Origin: Intestinimonas butyriciproducens
GTDB lineage: Bacteria > Bacillota > Clostridia > Oscillospirales > Butyricicoccaceae
NCBI RefSeq assembly: GCF_016901775.1
Contig: NZ_JACJKW010000012.1
Coordinates: forward strand, 1-64,000
Direction: 5' to 3'
DNA length: 64,000 bases
This document shows, one piece after another, positions 9,198 to 18,036 of the stretch; within the stretch, counting starts at the first letter, position 1; each line of letters begins with the position of its first letter. Under the pieces are notes generated by a model, which saw nothing but the letters and a program-made list of their open reading frames with translations, searched no databases and was not told the origin of the DNA. Both the position numbers and the translations under genes were made by a program.

Positions 9198-9641
9198 ATG
9201 AATTCATTGGACAAGGCAAGAAAAGCATCTCAGGTCATACGGGAAAAATTATTGGAACATGGGGGACAAGCAACTGTAAATTCGGTACAGGGAAAAGCTT
9301 ATGTGATTCGAGATGCAGGGGATGGGAAATCGTTTCTTTGCCGCCAGCTTCCGGTTACGCCGCCGTATCGTTATGAAGTATTTGATGTTGTGGTACAGCG
9401 GCTGCAAGAAAGTGGAGGAAAAGCACGGAAGGGAAATGGGCGGAATTATCGTCTGGGACAAGGCAGATGTACGGAGGACACCATTGTGGGGGCAATAGGA
9501 AAGTATTATTGGGGAAAGCAGGAGGGAGATTCGGTATTCGATCCGGTTTTTGTTCTTGCTGCGGTGCTTGAGTGGGCGGATATCGCTTATAATGGCCGGG
9601 GCTATCTGGAACTAATGGGAGATTCAGAACAATGGGATTAA
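9198..9641 (+). CDS. Hypothetical protein, no family recognised
   Basis: This encodes a 147-residue soluble protein preceded by GGTGGGG. The first 70 residues are a mixed, basic segment. The last 50 residues are hydrophobic-acidic and contain VFDPVFVLAAVLEW. There is no signal peptide or membrane helix. Codon use is more AT-rich than the neighbouring transporter genes, and the gene is isolated between a terminator and a convergent spoIIID, which suggests a recently acquired or lone gene. No catalytic motif was identified. Confidence 0.6.
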   Translation: MNSLDKARKASQVIREKLLEHGGQATVNSVQGKAYVIRDAGDGKSFLCRQLPVTPPYRYEVFDVVVQRLQESGGKARKGNGRNYRLGQGRCTEDTIVGAIGKYYWGKQEGDSVFDPVFVLAAVLEWADIAYNGRGYLELMGDSEQWD

Positions 9642-9708
9642 AATATGGATGTTCCCTGAGTATTTGAGGAAAAGGGAGAAGAATGTGTGCAGAAAATTGA
9701 AATATAAA

Positions 9709-9743
9709 AAAGGGGCACAGAAACAAAAGTCTCTGTGCCCCTT
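9709..9743 (-). terminator. Rho-independent terminator of spoIIID
   Basis: A 12-bp stem (about 9709-9721 with 9732-9743) is followed on the minus strand by a run of six T. It lies 30 bases beyond the spoIIID stop codon. Confidence 0.85.
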
Positions 9744-9772
9744 GAGGATATGCAATGCCGGAGGGCAGCATA

Positions 9773-10027
9773 TCAGTTTTGCTGCTCCTTGTATTTTCGT
9801 TTGGTAGCCATGCCGCCGCGAATATGGCGTTCGGCCTTGTTTTCCTCCAAAACGGCTTTGACCTGCTCATAAAGCTGATGGTTTGTCAGCCGAAGCCGCT
9901 CGGTAACATCCTTATGTACGGTAGACTTGGAAATGCCGAAGCGCTGAGCGGCCTGGCGTACGGTGGCATTGTGTTCCACGATGTATCGGGCCAGCTCGGC
10001 ACACCGTTCCTCGGGTAGACCTTTCAC
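9773..10027 (-). CDS. spoIIID: Sporulation transcription factor SpoIIID
   Basis: This 84-residue protein is the mother-cell regulator that, in Bacillus and Clostridium, switches genes of the sigma-E regulon on and off during sporulation. The family hallmarks are all present: an N-terminal helix with RYIVEHNATVRQAA, the recognition helix segment GISKSTVHKD, and the C-terminal basic motif RGGMATKRKYK. Length is normal. The start is a GTG about 9 bases after GGGAGG. The gene stands alone with its own terminator. It shows the host can form, or descends from a lineage that forms, endospores. Confidence 0.95.
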   Translation of the reverse strand: MKGLPEERCAELARYIVEHNATVRQAAQRFGISKSTVHKDVTERLRLTNHQLYEQVKAVLEENKAERHIRGGMATKRKYKEQQN

Positions 10028-10062
10028 CCTCTTTGCCCTCCCTCTCTTTTCGTCTTTACCTC

Positions 10063-10070
10063 ATTCTATG
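10063..10070 (-). promoter_or_regulatory. spoIIID: Candidate sigma-E -10 element for spoIIID
   Basis: On the minus strand CATAGAAT resembles the sigma-E -10 consensus CATACAAT and lies 36 bases before the GTG start. The -35 region is a poor match, so the call rests mainly on the known sigma-E control of spoIIID. Confidence 0.35.
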
Positions 10071-10166
10071 CAGATAGGATGGGTTTTCATTCTTTTCTTT
10101 GAAAAGGAGCATAGGGATGGCCTTTGGCCTTTTCCGGGTGTATACTAAGGCTTAGGAGGGATTGGG

Positions 10167-10754
10167 ATGAAGATTGTTTTATTGCTCTTTTCTCACTTTG
10201 AAACATTGGATGCCTTTGGCCCGGCGGAAGTGCTGGGAAGGCTTCCCGGCTGTCAGATTGTGTGTGCCAGCGTCCAGGGAGGAATCTGCCGCAGTGCCCA
10301 GGGGATACCGGTGATGACGGTGCCTCTCAGCGAAGCAGAAGGAGAGGTGCTGCTTCTTCCCGGAGGTATGGGAACCCGGCCTTTGGCCGAAGATCAAGGC
10401 TTCCTGGAGATCCTGGCCGGGAGGGAAGCAAAGGCCCAATACTGTTTATCGGTGTGCACCGGTTCGGCTTTGCTGGCCCGCTGCGGCCTGCTGGACGGAA
10501 GACGGGCCACCTCCAACAAAAAATCCTTTGCCTGGGTCAGAAAGCAGGGAGAGAATGTGTGTTGGCAGCCCGCGGCCCGCTGGGTGGAGGATGGAAAATT
10601 CTTCACTTCTTCCGGCATTTCCGCAGGGACGGATATGGCATTGGGGTTTGTAGCCCGGCTCTATGGACGGCAGCAAGCTCTGGCCATTGCAAAGGATATG
10701 GAGTATCTGTGGAATGAAGATCCCCATCGGGATCCCTTTGCCAGAAAAGAATAA
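10167..10754 (+). CDS. DJ-1/PfpI family protein (GATase1-like)
   Basis: This 195-residue cytosolic protein has the DJ-1/PfpI fold. A beta strand and acidic segment FETLDAFGPAEV open the protein, LLLPGG lies near residues 62-67, and the nucleophile elbow SVCTGS places the reactive Cys at residue 97. The family includes isocyanide hydratases, glyoxalases and chaperone-like proteins, and the sequence resembles the isocyanide-hydratase side more than proteases. The exact reaction cannot be fixed. GGAGGG lies 7 bases before the ATG. It is transcribed alone, away from spoIIID. Confidence 0.85.
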   Translation: MKIVLLLFSHFETLDAFGPAEVLGRLPGCQIVCASVQGGICRSAQGIPVMTVPLSEAEGEVLLLPGGMGTRPLAEDQGFLEILAGREAKAQYCLSVCTGSALLARCGLLDGRRATSNKKSFAWVRKQGENVCWQPAARWVEDGKFFTSSGISAGTDMALGFVARLYGRQQALAIAKDMEYLWNEDPHRDPFARKE

Positions 10755-10756
10755 AA

Positions 10757-10785
10757 AAAAGAGACGGCGGAAAGCCGTCTCTTTT
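10757..10785. terminator. Bidirectional terminator between convergent genes
   Basis: A 12-bp stem (10757-10768 with 10774-10785) has A-runs on the left and T-runs on the right. It can stop both the DJ-1 gene and the minus-strand leucine-rich-repeat gene. Confidence 0.85.
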
Positions 10786-10799
10786 GATGTTTGAGGGGT

Positions 10800-12140
10800 T
10801 TATTCCACAATAGTGACCAGCTGTGCCGCCTGGACCCAGTCCACATCGGCACTGAAGGCTTCGGCAATGGCACGCACCGGCACCATGGTCCGGTCGTTCA
10901 TGATCTTGGCGGGCACATCCAGGGTGATGGCCTGGCCGTTTTTATACAGAATGTTCTGACCGATGGTCAGGCTGAGGTTCACCCCATTGCGGGAAGCGAT
11001 GACGGTGCGGGTGGCGTTGTCCCATTCCACCGTGGCGCCCATGGCTTCGAAGATGGAGCGGAGGGGAACCAGAGTCCGGTTGTTGTCCAGTACCGGGTTC
11101 TGGCCGTATGCGCCGAAGGAGATGCGCTTGCCCTGGTAGATCACCTGGATGCGGGAATCCACCGAGGGGTCGATCTTATAGCTGACATTGAAGGTCTGGC
11201 AGTCCTTTTCCGCTCTGGAACCGGCGGCGCAATAGACCAGGCAGTTTTTGGAGGTAGTGGAGGCGCTGAAATCGGCAGTGGAGGGCACGCTGATCTCCTG
11301 GATGCTGTCCGAGTTGACGCCGAAGCAATCGGTGACGCCATAGGGGATGATCAGGGAAGTGATGCCGGTGTGGTCAAAGGCCGCCTCCGACAGGGTGGTG
11401 AGAGAAGTGGGCAGATAGACGCTTTTCAAAGCAGTGCAGTATTCAAAAGCGTAGCGATAGATGTTTTCCAGGCCGTAGGACAAAGTGACCGACTGAAGGT
11501 TTTTGCAGTTTTCAAAGGCAAGGTTGCCGATGGTGGTCACACTGGGGGGAATGGTGATCTCCCGAAGGGCTGTATTTCGGAAGGAGTTGGTGTCCAGCAG
11601 TTTCACCTTGGAAGGGATCTCCACCGACTGGAGAGCCGTGCAATCCTGGAAGCAGTCCATGGGGATCTTCGTTAGATTGGCGGACAGATGGATCGACTGA
11701 AGGTTTTTACATTGCCGGAAAGCGCCGATGCTCAGTGTGGTGACGCTGTCCGGCATAGTGACGCTGGTCAGGCCGGATGCCCGGAAGCCTTCGTAGCCGA
11801 TCTCCGTCAGGCCATTGGGCAGATTGATGCTGCGGAGATTGGGGGTATCGTAAAAGGCCTCGTCATCGATCAGCCGGATGGTGGAGGGCAGGGTGACGCT
11901 TTGGAGGGTATCGTTCATGCGGAAGGATTTCTGGCCGATGACGGTGACAGGCACACCGCCCAGGGTGTCGGGCACTACTACATCGCCGCCGGGGCCCACA
12001 TATTCGGTGATTTTGGCTTCGCTGCCGCTGAGGGTATATTCAAAGTCTCCCTCTTTTAGGGCAAAGGCCGACAGGCAGGTGAGGGCCAGCAAGGCGCCCA
12101 GCACCAAGGCAAAGCGGAAACAATGTCTTGCTTTTTTCAT
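10800..12140 (-). CDS. Secreted leucine-rich-repeat protein with copper amine oxidase N-terminal-like domain
   Basis: This 446-residue exported protein begins with a signal peptide (cleavage near residue 27). BspA-type leucine-rich repeats (LRR_5) fill about residues 55-290, with repeated LxSVTLPxxxTxI units and aromatic-Glu/Asp-Cys steps. Residues about 325-446 hold two copies of the DNNRTLVPLRSIFEAMGATVEW / MNDRTMVPVRAIAEAF pattern of the copper amine oxidase N-terminal stalk domain, which is common on clostridial cell-surface proteins and needs no copper. It is probably an adhesin or surface-attached protein; the partner is unknown. A consensus promoter lies upstream. Confidence 0.88.
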   Translation of the reverse strand: MKKARHCFRFALVLGALLALTCLSAFALKEGDFEYTLSGSEAKITEYVGPGGDVVVPDTLGGVPVTVIGQKSFRMNDTLQSVTLPSTIRLIDDEAFYDTPNLRSINLPNGLTEIGYEGFRASGLTSVTMPDSVTTLSIGAFRQCKNLQSIHLSANLTKIPMDCFQDCTALQSVEIPSKVKLLDTNSFRNTALREITIPPSVTTIGNLAFENCKNLQSVTLSYGLENIYRYAFEYCTALKSVYLPTSLTTLSEAAFDHTGITSLIIPYGVTDCFGVNSDSIQEISVPSTADFSASTTSKNCLVYCAAGSRAEKDCQTFNVSYKIDPSVDSRIQVIYQGKRISFGAYGQNPVLDNNRTLVPLRSIFEAMGATVEWDNATRTVIASRNGVNLSLTIGQNILYKNGQAITLDVPAKIMNDRTMVPVRAIAEAFSADVDWVQAAQLVTIVE

Positions 12141-12186
12141 AGTGATCCTTCTTTCCTGTTAAAAATTAGGTAATTTCTCTGTTTTT

Positions 12187-12215
12187 ATTATATTCTTTTG
12201 GGTAGGGGTCTGCAA
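12187..12215 (-). promoter_or_regulatory. Sigma-A type promoter of the leucine-rich-repeat gene
   Basis: On the minus strand TTGCAG, a 17-base spacer and TATAAT lie 47 bases before the ATG at 12140. Confidence 0.7.
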
Positions 12216-12228
12216 GTGCAAAACAGGA

Positions 12229-12262
12229 AAAAAGAGGATTCCTGAAAAAGGAATCCTCTTTT
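12229..12262 (-). terminator. Rho-independent terminator of the long peptide-utilisation operon
   Basis: AAAAGAGGATTCC pairs with its complement around a short A-rich loop, followed on the minus strand by a run of T. It lies directly after the stop of the GntR gene. Confidence 0.87.
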
Positions 12263-12266
12263 GGAT

Positions 12267-13010
12267 TTACCGGGAGCTGAGATTCAGTTCCACATCAAAG
12301 GAATACTGGGTATACTCATAGGTCATGATCATGTATTCCACCAGTTCCCCCTGGGCGTTGTAGGCCCGGCGGCGAATGGAGAGCACCGGCCAGCCTTCGG
12401 GGATCTGCAAAGCCTTGGCTGCCTGGGGAGAGGCCCGGTCGGCCCGGATGGTCTGCTTGCCCCGTCCCAGCTGCATATGGAGCTTTTCTTCATAAAGCTG
12501 GTAGATGGTGCGGCTTTCCACATCGGCTTTGGTGAAATTGGCCCCGTATTTGCCGGGGATATAGATCTCGGCATAGGCAGTGCGGACCTTTTCCAGCAGA
12601 TGCACCCGCTGGATGTGAAGGCATTGTTTGCCCAACCCTTCTTTCAGCTCAGGGCCGAAGGAGGAAGGGGTGTCGATGATCTCGAAAGCGGCCACATCCA
12701 CCTTGGCGGAAAGATGGCTTTCCGAAATGATGTTGCTGGCGCCGGTGAGCCGGGTGAGGTCATCCTGCAAAACGGTGTTTTTCACAAAAGTCCCTTTGCC
12801 CTGCACCACATCCAGCAGCCCTTCGTCCACCAGAAGCTGCACTGCTTTCCGCACGGTGATCAGGCTGACGCCAAATTCCTCGGCCAGCTGGGTATGGGTG
12901 CCGATATTGCCGCTGGAACCGAACTTCTTTTCCAGGATCTCGTTTTTCAGCCGGGCGGCGATCTGCTCGTACATGGGCACCCGGGAATCCTTCTCGATCT
13001 TCCGGTCCAC
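12267..13010 (-). CDS. GntR-family regulator, HutC/FarR subfamily (UTRA domain)
   Basis: This 247-residue protein has an N-terminal winged helix-turn-helix (residues 12-75, with VPMYEQIAARLKNEI and THTQLAEEFGVS) and a C-terminal UTRA ligand-binding domain (about 95-240). Such regulators usually repress catabolic or uptake genes until the substrate or a breakdown product binds. The start is a GTG at 13010, about 9 bases after AAGGGAAG. It is the last gene of the long minus-strand operon but also has its own consensus promoter with a tandem repeat at the transcription start. The likely role is control of the creatininase/aminotransferase/transporter operon. Confidence 0.88.
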   Translation of the reverse strand: MDRKIEKDSRVPMYEQIAARLKNEILEKKFGSSGNIGTHTQLAEEFGVSLITVRKAVQLLVDEGLLDVVQGKGTFVKNTVLQDDLTRLTGASNIISESHLSAKVDVAAFEIIDTPSSFGPELKEGLGKQCLHIQRVHLLEKVRTAYAEIYIPGKYGANFTKADVESRTIYQLYEEKLHMQLGRGKQTIRADRASPQAAKALQIPEGWPVLSIRRRAYNAQGELVEYMIMTYEYTQYSFDVELNLSSR

Positions 13011-13045
13011 GGCATCACTTCCCTTTCTTTTCCCATTCTGGGAGA

Positions 13046-13060
13046 TTGATACTTTGATAC
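13046..13060. promoter_or_regulatory. Tandem TTGATAC repeat, candidate GntR operator
   Basis: TTGATAC occurs at 13046-13052 and again at 13054-13060, at or just after the predicted transcription start of the GntR gene. This is a plausible autoregulatory operator, but no known consensus was matched exactly. Confidence 0.4.
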
Positions 13061-13065
13061 CTTAA

Positions 13066-13094
13066 ATAGTAAGGGGAAACAAACTACTTGTCAA
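13066..13094 (-). promoter_or_regulatory. Sigma-A type promoter of the GntR gene
   Basis: On the minus strand a perfect TTGACA (13094-13089), a 17-base spacer and TACTAT (13071-13066) overlap the last codons of the aminotransferase gene. The regulator can therefore be made independently of the operon. Confidence 0.75.
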
Positions 13095-14292
13095 GGGCGG
13101 CGGTGATGATAGCCACCACCTTGCCGATCTGCTCTTTGGTCACCGAGTAGGGAGGTTTGAGCATCAGGGCATTTTTTTCATAGGGAGCCACGAAAACATG
13201 GGCTTCCTGCAGGGCCTTTTTCACCTGGGAGCAGGTTTCTTCCGTCTGAAATTCCACCGCGCAGGCCAGCCCCTGGCACCGCACCTGATAGACCTGGGAG
13301 AATCGGGCGGCCAGGGCGTGTAGCTCTTTTTCAAAATAAGCTCCCGTCTCCTGGATGTGCTCCAGAAGTCCGCCTTCCAGTTCTTCAAAAACAGCGCAGG
13401 CGGCGGCGCAGGCCACGGCGTCATCCCCGGCCCCGCCGGAAAGGGCGTAGAGCAGGTTTTTGTCCTCCACCGGCTCCCGGGTGAGCAGAGCGCCGATGTG
13501 CAGGCCGTTGCCCAATCCCTTGCCCAAAAGAAGCATATCGGGCTTCAGCCCCTCTTTCTGGTAGACATAGAGGGAGCCGGTGCGGCCCATGCCGCTTTGC
13601 ACCTCGTCCATGATGAAGAGCATCCCTCTGGCGTGGGCCCATTCTTCCAGGGCCTTCAGATAGCCCGGCGGAGGGCAGATGACCCCGGCGCCCTGGTAGG
13701 GCTCCACAATGACGGCGGCGATGTCCTGGGCCGATTCCATGGCGATCTTTTTGTCCAGGAAAGACAGGCATTCAAAGCCGCAGTTTTCCGGGGAGCAATG
13801 GAGGGGGCAATGGGCACAGTCGGGATAGACGCCGAACACCGTGCCGGGGCACAGAGGTCCGTAATGGGTTTTGCGCTTGGACAGACCGGATATGGAAGCG
13901 CTGAGATGGGTGCGGCCGTGGATGCTGTTCCAGAAGGAAAGCACCTCGCTGCGGCCGGTGAGCTTTTGGGCCAGTTTGACTGCCCATTCTGCCGTCTCTG
14001 AGCCGGAGGAAGTAAAGTGGATAGCGGAAAAATCTCCATGGGTGCTTTCCAGAAGTTTCTGATGGAGACGCTTTTTGGCAGGATTTTTCCCCTTGCCGCA
14101 GGTGACGCCCATCAGGGCCTGGGACACCTTGCGGGCAAAATTCTCGTTGCCCTGGCCCAGCACCAGGCAGATCTCATTGAAATCCAGATATTCAGTGCCC
14201 TTTTCGTCAATAAGGGCAGCACCTTTGCCGGAGACAAACTGGGTCTCCGCCGCCCCCTGGATGGGAGCGAGAAGGTCGTGGCTATGCATCAC
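13084..14292 (-). CDS. Class III pyridoxal-phosphate aminotransferase (omega-amino acid type)
   Basis: This 402-residue enzyme moves an amino group, typically a terminal one as in 4-aminobutyrate, beta-alanine or ornithine, to an oxo acid. It shows the class III hallmarks: the phosphate-binding SSGSETAEWAVKLA segment near residue 95, the FIMDEVQSGMGRTG motif with Asp229, and the cofactor Lys258 in LLLGKGLGNGL. A Cys-rich stretch (Cys159, 162, 166, 171, 175) matches the one seen in many 4-aminobutyrate-type aminotransferases. Its start overlaps the end of the creatininase gene by 4 bases (ATGA), indicating coupled translation. The substrate is probably an amino acid released by the peptidases of this operon. 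Confidence 0.88.
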   Translation of the reverse strand: MMHSHDLLAPIQGAAETQFVSGKGAALIDEKGTEYLDFNEICLVLGQGNENFARKVSQALMGVTCGKGKNPAKKRLHQKLLESTHGDFSAIHFTSSGSETAEWAVKLAQKLTGRSEVLSFWNSIHGRTHLSASISGLSKRKTHYGPLCPGTVFGVYPDCAHCPLHCSPENCGFECLSFLDKKIAMESAQDIAAVIVEPYQGAGVICPPPGYLKALEEWAHARGMLFIMDEVQSGMGRTGSLYVYQKEGLKPDMLLLGKGLGNGLHIGALLTREPVEDKNLLYALSGGAGDDAVACAAACAVFEELEGGLLEHIQETGAYFEKELHALAARFSQVYQVRCQGLACAVEFQTEETCSQVKKALQEAHVFVAPYEKNALMLKPPYSVTKEQIGKVVAIITAALDK

Positions 14293-15062
14293 ATCGTCTC
14301 CTTTTCTTCGGTGTAATCACAGGGCTCCCAGGGAATGAAAGCCTGGAGGAAAGTGCACAGGTCTTCCACCTGGGCCTTGAGAATGGCTTCGCCTTTTTCG
14401 GCTGTGGCCAGGGTGCTGTTGCCATTGGTGCCCTGGGGCGTGCACATCCGGTTGGGGAAATAAACCTTGGCAAAACCCTGGCCCATGGTGCCGGGGAAGG
14501 CAGCGGAATATTCCTCGGTGGTCTTTTCCATATGCACCAGCTCCGGACGGATGTGAAGCATGGTGGAGGTTTCGGCCTCGTCGCCGTGCCCCCCCTTTTT
14601 CTGGGAGCACACCGCCCGGTCGGTCTCCCGTCCCAGGCCAGTGCAGTCGGACACCGCCACCTTGATATCGTGCTCGTTGTTCATGGTGAGGGCCAGCAGC
14701 TTGAGGGGAATGTGAGTGGAGACGCCGCCGTCCAGAATGAGGAACTTTTTCACTCCGAAGCGGGCAAAGCTGAGAATGATATCACTGACATAGTCGATGA
14801 AGTGCTGATAGTCGATGCTCACAGAGCCCTTCCATTTGATAAAGGCGGGGAAATAGGCGTAGGGCAGAGTAGGCAGGGTGAGCACATCGCACCGCTGTGT
14901 CACCTCTCTGGCCAGGTAATCGGTGACGAAAAAGTCGGTGCCCATGGGCAGATGATTGCCGTGCTCTTTGGAGCCGCCGCCGATGGGCAGCATGATAACG
15001 GTGTTTTCGCCTATCAGATCCTGGCACTGTTCATAGGTCAGCTCGCTGATGAATTGTCCCAT
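14289..15062 (-). CDS. Creatininase-family amidohydrolase
   Basis: This 257-residue protein belongs to the creatininase/creatinine amidohydrolase family, two-metal enzymes that open cyclic or linear amide bonds. Members include creatininase, the F420 and riboflavin-pathway amidases and the mycofactocin peptidase MftE. The metal-binding pattern is visible: Glu33 and His37 in GGGSKEHGNHLPMGTD with Asp43, and GHGDEAETS with its His and Glu. The length is normal. It sits between the ATPase gene of the peptide transporter and the aminotransferase, so it probably cleaves an imported amide or peptide derivative. Creatinine itself as substrate is not shown. Confidence 0.87.
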   Translation of the reverse strand: MGQFISELTYEQCQDLIGENTVIMLPIGGGSKEHGNHLPMGTDFFVTDYLAREVTQRCDVLTLPTLPYAYFPAFIKWKGSVSIDYQHFIDYVSDIILSFARFGVKKFLILDGGVSTHIPLKLLALTMNNEHDIKVAVSDCTGLGRETDRAVCSQKKGGHGDEAETSTMLHIRPELVHMEKTTEEYSAAFPGTMGQGFAKVYFPNRMCTPQGTNGNSTLATAEKGEAILKAQVEDLCTFLQAFIPWEPCDYTEEKETM

Positions 15063-15088
15063 AACAAATCTGTTCCTTTCCAGTAAGA

Positions 15089-16048
15089 TTACAGCTGCGC
15101 TGCCAGATGGCAGGCGACAAAGTGGTCTTTTTCCAGTTCACGCAGGGCCGGGGCTTCCTCATGGCACCGGTCCTGGGCATAGGGGCAGCGGGAGGAGAAC
15201 TTGCAGCCGGAGGGAGGATTGATGGGGCTGGGGATCTCCCCTTGCAGATGGATGCGCTGTTCTTTTTTGCCCCGGTGCACATCGGGAATAGCGGAGAAAA
15301 GGGCTTGGGTATAGGGATGGAGAGGTTTTTCGTACAAAGGCGCTGTGGGGGAAAGCTCCACCAGAGAGCCCAGATACATGACGCCGATCCGGTCGGAGAT
15401 GTGCCGTACCATGGAAAGGTCGTGGGAGATGAACAGATAGGTCAGTCCCATTTCCTGCTGCAGATCGATCATCAGGTTGATGACCTGAGCTTGGATGGAC
15501 ACATCCAGAGCGGCGATGGGTTCATCGCAGACGATGAAATCCGGTTCCATGGCCAGGGCCCGGGCGATGCCGATGCGCTGGCGCTGGCCGCCGGAGAGCT
15601 CATGGGGGAAGCGGGAGGCGAAATCGGCGGTGAGGCCCACCTTGAACAGCAGTTCGGTGACCTTTTCGTTCCGCTGTGCCGGGGTGCGTTTGAAGTGCAC
15701 ATTCATCCCTTCCTGGATGATGGTGCCGATGGTCATGCGGGGATCCAGACAGGAATAGGGATCCTGGAAGATCATCTGGTTCCGGCGGCGGAACTGGCGC
15801 AGCTGGGCTTTGGACATTTTTGCCGTCTCTTCCCCTTCATAGAGGATGGAGCCGGAGGTTTTGGGATAGACCCCCAGAATGGTGCGGCCGCAGGTGGTCT
15901 TGCCGCAGCCCGATTCGCCCACCAGGCTGAAGGTTTCCCCGGGGAAGATGTCAAAGGTCACATCGTCCACCGCCTTGACGGTTTTGCCGCCCTTGGCAGG
16001 GAAGTAGCGTTTCAGGTTCTTGATTTCGAACAGAGGCTGTTTACTCAT
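15089..16048 (-). CDS. Peptide ABC transporter ATP-binding protein, DppF/OppF type
   Basis: This 319-residue ATPase is one motor subunit of the second peptide importer. Walker A GESGCGKT is at about residues 44-51, with the signature [12 protein letters not shown], Walker B with CDEPIAALD, and the C-terminal oligopeptide extension carrying four Cys. The start at 16048 is preferred because AGGAGG lies 8 bases upstream; a second ATG two codons earlier is too close. It overlaps the end of the neighbouring ATPase gene by 8 bases. Confidence 0.92.
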   Translation of the reverse strand: MSKQPLFEIKNLKRYFPAKGGKTVKAVDDVTFDIFPGETFSLVGESGCGKTTCGRTILGVYPKTSGSILYEGEETAKMSKAQLRQFRRRNQMIFQDPYSCLDPRMTIGTIIQEGMNVHFKRTPAQRNEKVTELLFKVGLTADFASRFPHELSGGQRQRIGIARALAMEPDFIVCDEPIAALDVSIQAQVINLMIDLQQEMGLTYLFISHDLSMVRHISDRIGVMYLGSLVELSPTAPLYEKPLHPYTQALFSAIPDVHRGKKEQRIHLQGEIPSPINPPSGCKFSSRCPYAQDRCHEEAPALRELEKDHFVACHLAAQL

Positions 16049-17066
16049 GGTCATATCCTCCTATCCCGGCGGGGGGAGTGACTTTGGGCGCCATGGGATG
16101 CTGGAGCCAGCAGGCCACCCCGTGGGTATCGGTGAGGAAATTCTCCTTTGGAATGGCTTTTTTGCAGATGGGCATGCAGTATTGGCACCGGGGGGCAAAA
16201 GGACATTGCTGCAAGGGAAGCAGCAGGTCCGGCGGTGTGCCCTGGAGGGAATAGAGCTTGCTCTTGCTCTCCTGGGCCCGGCCGGGGATGGAGGAGAGCA
16301 GCGCCCAGGTATAGGGATGGCGGGGAGAATCGAAGATCTCGTCCACCGTGCCCCGCTCCACAATGGTACCGGCGTACATCACCTGCACCTTGTCGGCAAA
16401 ATCGGCCACCACACCCAGGTCGTGGGTCACCAGGATCACCGACATGGAAAATCGTTCTTTCAGAGACCGGAGCAGATCCATCAGCTGGGCCTGGATGGTC
16501 ACATCCAGGGCGGTGGTGGGCTCATCGGCGATGAGCAGGGAGGGGTTGAGAGCCAGGGCAATGGCGATCATCACCCGCTGGCGCATACCGCCGGACAACT
16601 GGTGGGGATAGTTTTTCAGCCGGGTCTCCGGGTTAGGGATCTCCACCAGCTTGAGTAGTTCGATGGCCCGCTCCCGGGCTTTCTGCCGGGTGGTCTTTTC
16701 GTGGGTGAAAATGTTTTCCATGATCTGGTTGCCAATGGTCATGGTGGGGTTCAGCGAGGTCATGGAATCCTGGAAGATCATGCTCATTTTGCTGCCCCTG
16801 ATCCGGTTCAGTTCCCGGGTGGACAGCCCCAGGATATCCTGGCCCATAAACTCTATCTGGGAGCCTTCTTTGATGATGCCGCCGCTGCGGGACAAAAGAC
16901 GCATCACCGCTTTGGAGGTTACGGTTTTGCCGCAGCCCGACTCGCCCACCATGGCCAGGGCCTCTTTGACCCCCAGGTCAAAGGAGACGCCCCGCACCGC
17001 TTTGACTTCGCCGGCGTAGGTGTTGAAGGACACATTCAGGTTTTTGACTGTGAGAAGGGAATCCAT
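16041..17066 (-). CDS. Peptide ABC transporter ATP-binding protein, DppD/OppD type
   Basis: This 341-residue ATPase has Walker A GESGCGKT at residues 41-48, the signature LSGGMRQRV, Walker B with ADEPTTALD, and the C-terminal Cys-containing extension. The ATG at 17066 follows a near-perfect GGAGGTGA; an upstream in-frame ATG would add eleven residues without a site. Four bases separate it from the DppC-type gene. It pairs with the DppF-type subunit at 15089. Confidence 0.92.
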   Translation of the reverse strand: MDSLLTVKNLNVSFNTYAGEVKAVRGVSFDLGVKEALAMVGESGCGKTVTSKAVMRLLSRSGGIIKEGSQIEFMGQDILGLSTRELNRIRGSKMSMIFQDSMTSLNPTMTIGNQIMENIFTHEKTTRQKARERAIELLKLVEIPNPETRLKNYPHQLSGGMRQRVMIAIALALNPSLLIADEPTTALDVTIQAQLMDLLRSLKERFSMSVILVTHDLGVVADFADKVQVMYAGTIVERGTVDEIFDSPRHPYTWALLSSIPGRAQESKSKLYSLQGTPPDLLLPLQQCPFAPRCQYCMPICKKAIPKENFLTDTHGVACWLQHPMAPKVTPPAGIGGYDHE

Positions 17067-17070
17067 GGTA

Positions 17071-18021
17071 TCACCTCCGGAGCTTGGGATCCAGCGCATC
17101 CCGCAGGCCGTCTCCCATCAGGGTGAAGGAGAGCATGGTCAGGGCGATGAGCAGGGCGGGGAAGAACATCATGTAGGGATAATAGAGCAGGGAACTCTGG
17201 GCGGCGGAGGACAGGGCGCCCCAGCTGGTGTTGGGGGGCTGGACGCCCAGGCCCACATAGCTGAGGAAGGCTTCGCCGAAGATAAAACCGGGGATGCGGA
17301 AGGTCACCGCCACGATGATGACGCTGAAGGTGTTGGGGATCATGTGGCGCACAACGATCTTCAAAGGAGAGACGCCCATCAGCCGGGCGGCCATTACATA
17401 TTCCGAACGGCTGATCTGGAGCATCTGGGAACGCACCAGCCGGGCAATGGGACACCAGCCGGTGACCGTCATGGCGAAAAGCAGAGTGGGGATGCTGCTG
17501 CTTTCCAGCACCACCGACATCATGATGACCACCAGCAGGTTGGGCACCGAGCTGAGGATCTCCACGATACGCATCATCAGCATATCCACCTTGCCGCCGA
17601 AGTAGGCAGCGATGCCGCCGTAGATGCAGCCCACCACGGCCACAATGGCGGCGCCCAGCACGCCGATGATGATGGACACCCGGCCGCCGGCCCAGACCCG
17701 AACAAACAGGTCACGCCCCAGGTCGTCGGTGCCGAACCAGTGCTGGGCCGAGGGCCACTGTTTCCGGTTGAGAAGGTCGTGGGCCGAAATGGAATGGCTG
17801 CTGAAAATGGGAACAAAGATGGTGCACAGGGTGATGACGATCAACAGGCACAGGGCCACCACTGCCAGCTTGTTTTTGAAAAAGCGGCGCCAGGCATCCC
17901 GCCAGTAGGTCACCGGTTTGCGGGCGAAAAGTTCGGCGGAGGCCGTGTCCGCCCCTTGGATCTGGAAGTCTTTGGGATCCAGAGCCTGCTCCTGGATGGA
18001 GTTTACAGCGTTTTCATTCAT
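17071..18021 (-). CDS. Peptide ABC transporter permease, DppC/OppC type
   Basis: This 316-residue permease has a long cytoplasmic N-terminus, a first membrane helix near residues 50-70, the FGTDDLGRDLF motif characteristic of DppC proteins, and the five-helix transport domain with the EAA loop (about residues 215-235). It partners the DppB-type protein encoded 15 bases upstream. Length and motifs are ordinary. Confidence 0.92.
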   Translation of the reverse strand: MNENAVNSIQEQALDPKDFQIQGADTASAELFARKPVTYWRDAWRRFFKNKLAVVALCLLIVITLCTIFVPIFSSHSISAHDLLNRKQWPSAQHWFGTDDLGRDLFVRVWAGGRVSIIIGVLGAAIVAVVGCIYGGIAAYFGGKVDMLMMRIVEILSSVPNLLVVIMMSVVLESSSIPTLLFAMTVTGWCPIARLVRSQMLQISRSEYVMAARLMGVSPLKIVVRHMIPNTFSVIIVAVTFRIPGFIFGEAFLSYVGLGVQPPNTSWGALSSAAQSSLLYYPYMMFFPALLIALTMLSFTLMGDGLRDALDPKLRR

Positions 18022-18036
18022 AGAGAGGCCTCCTTT

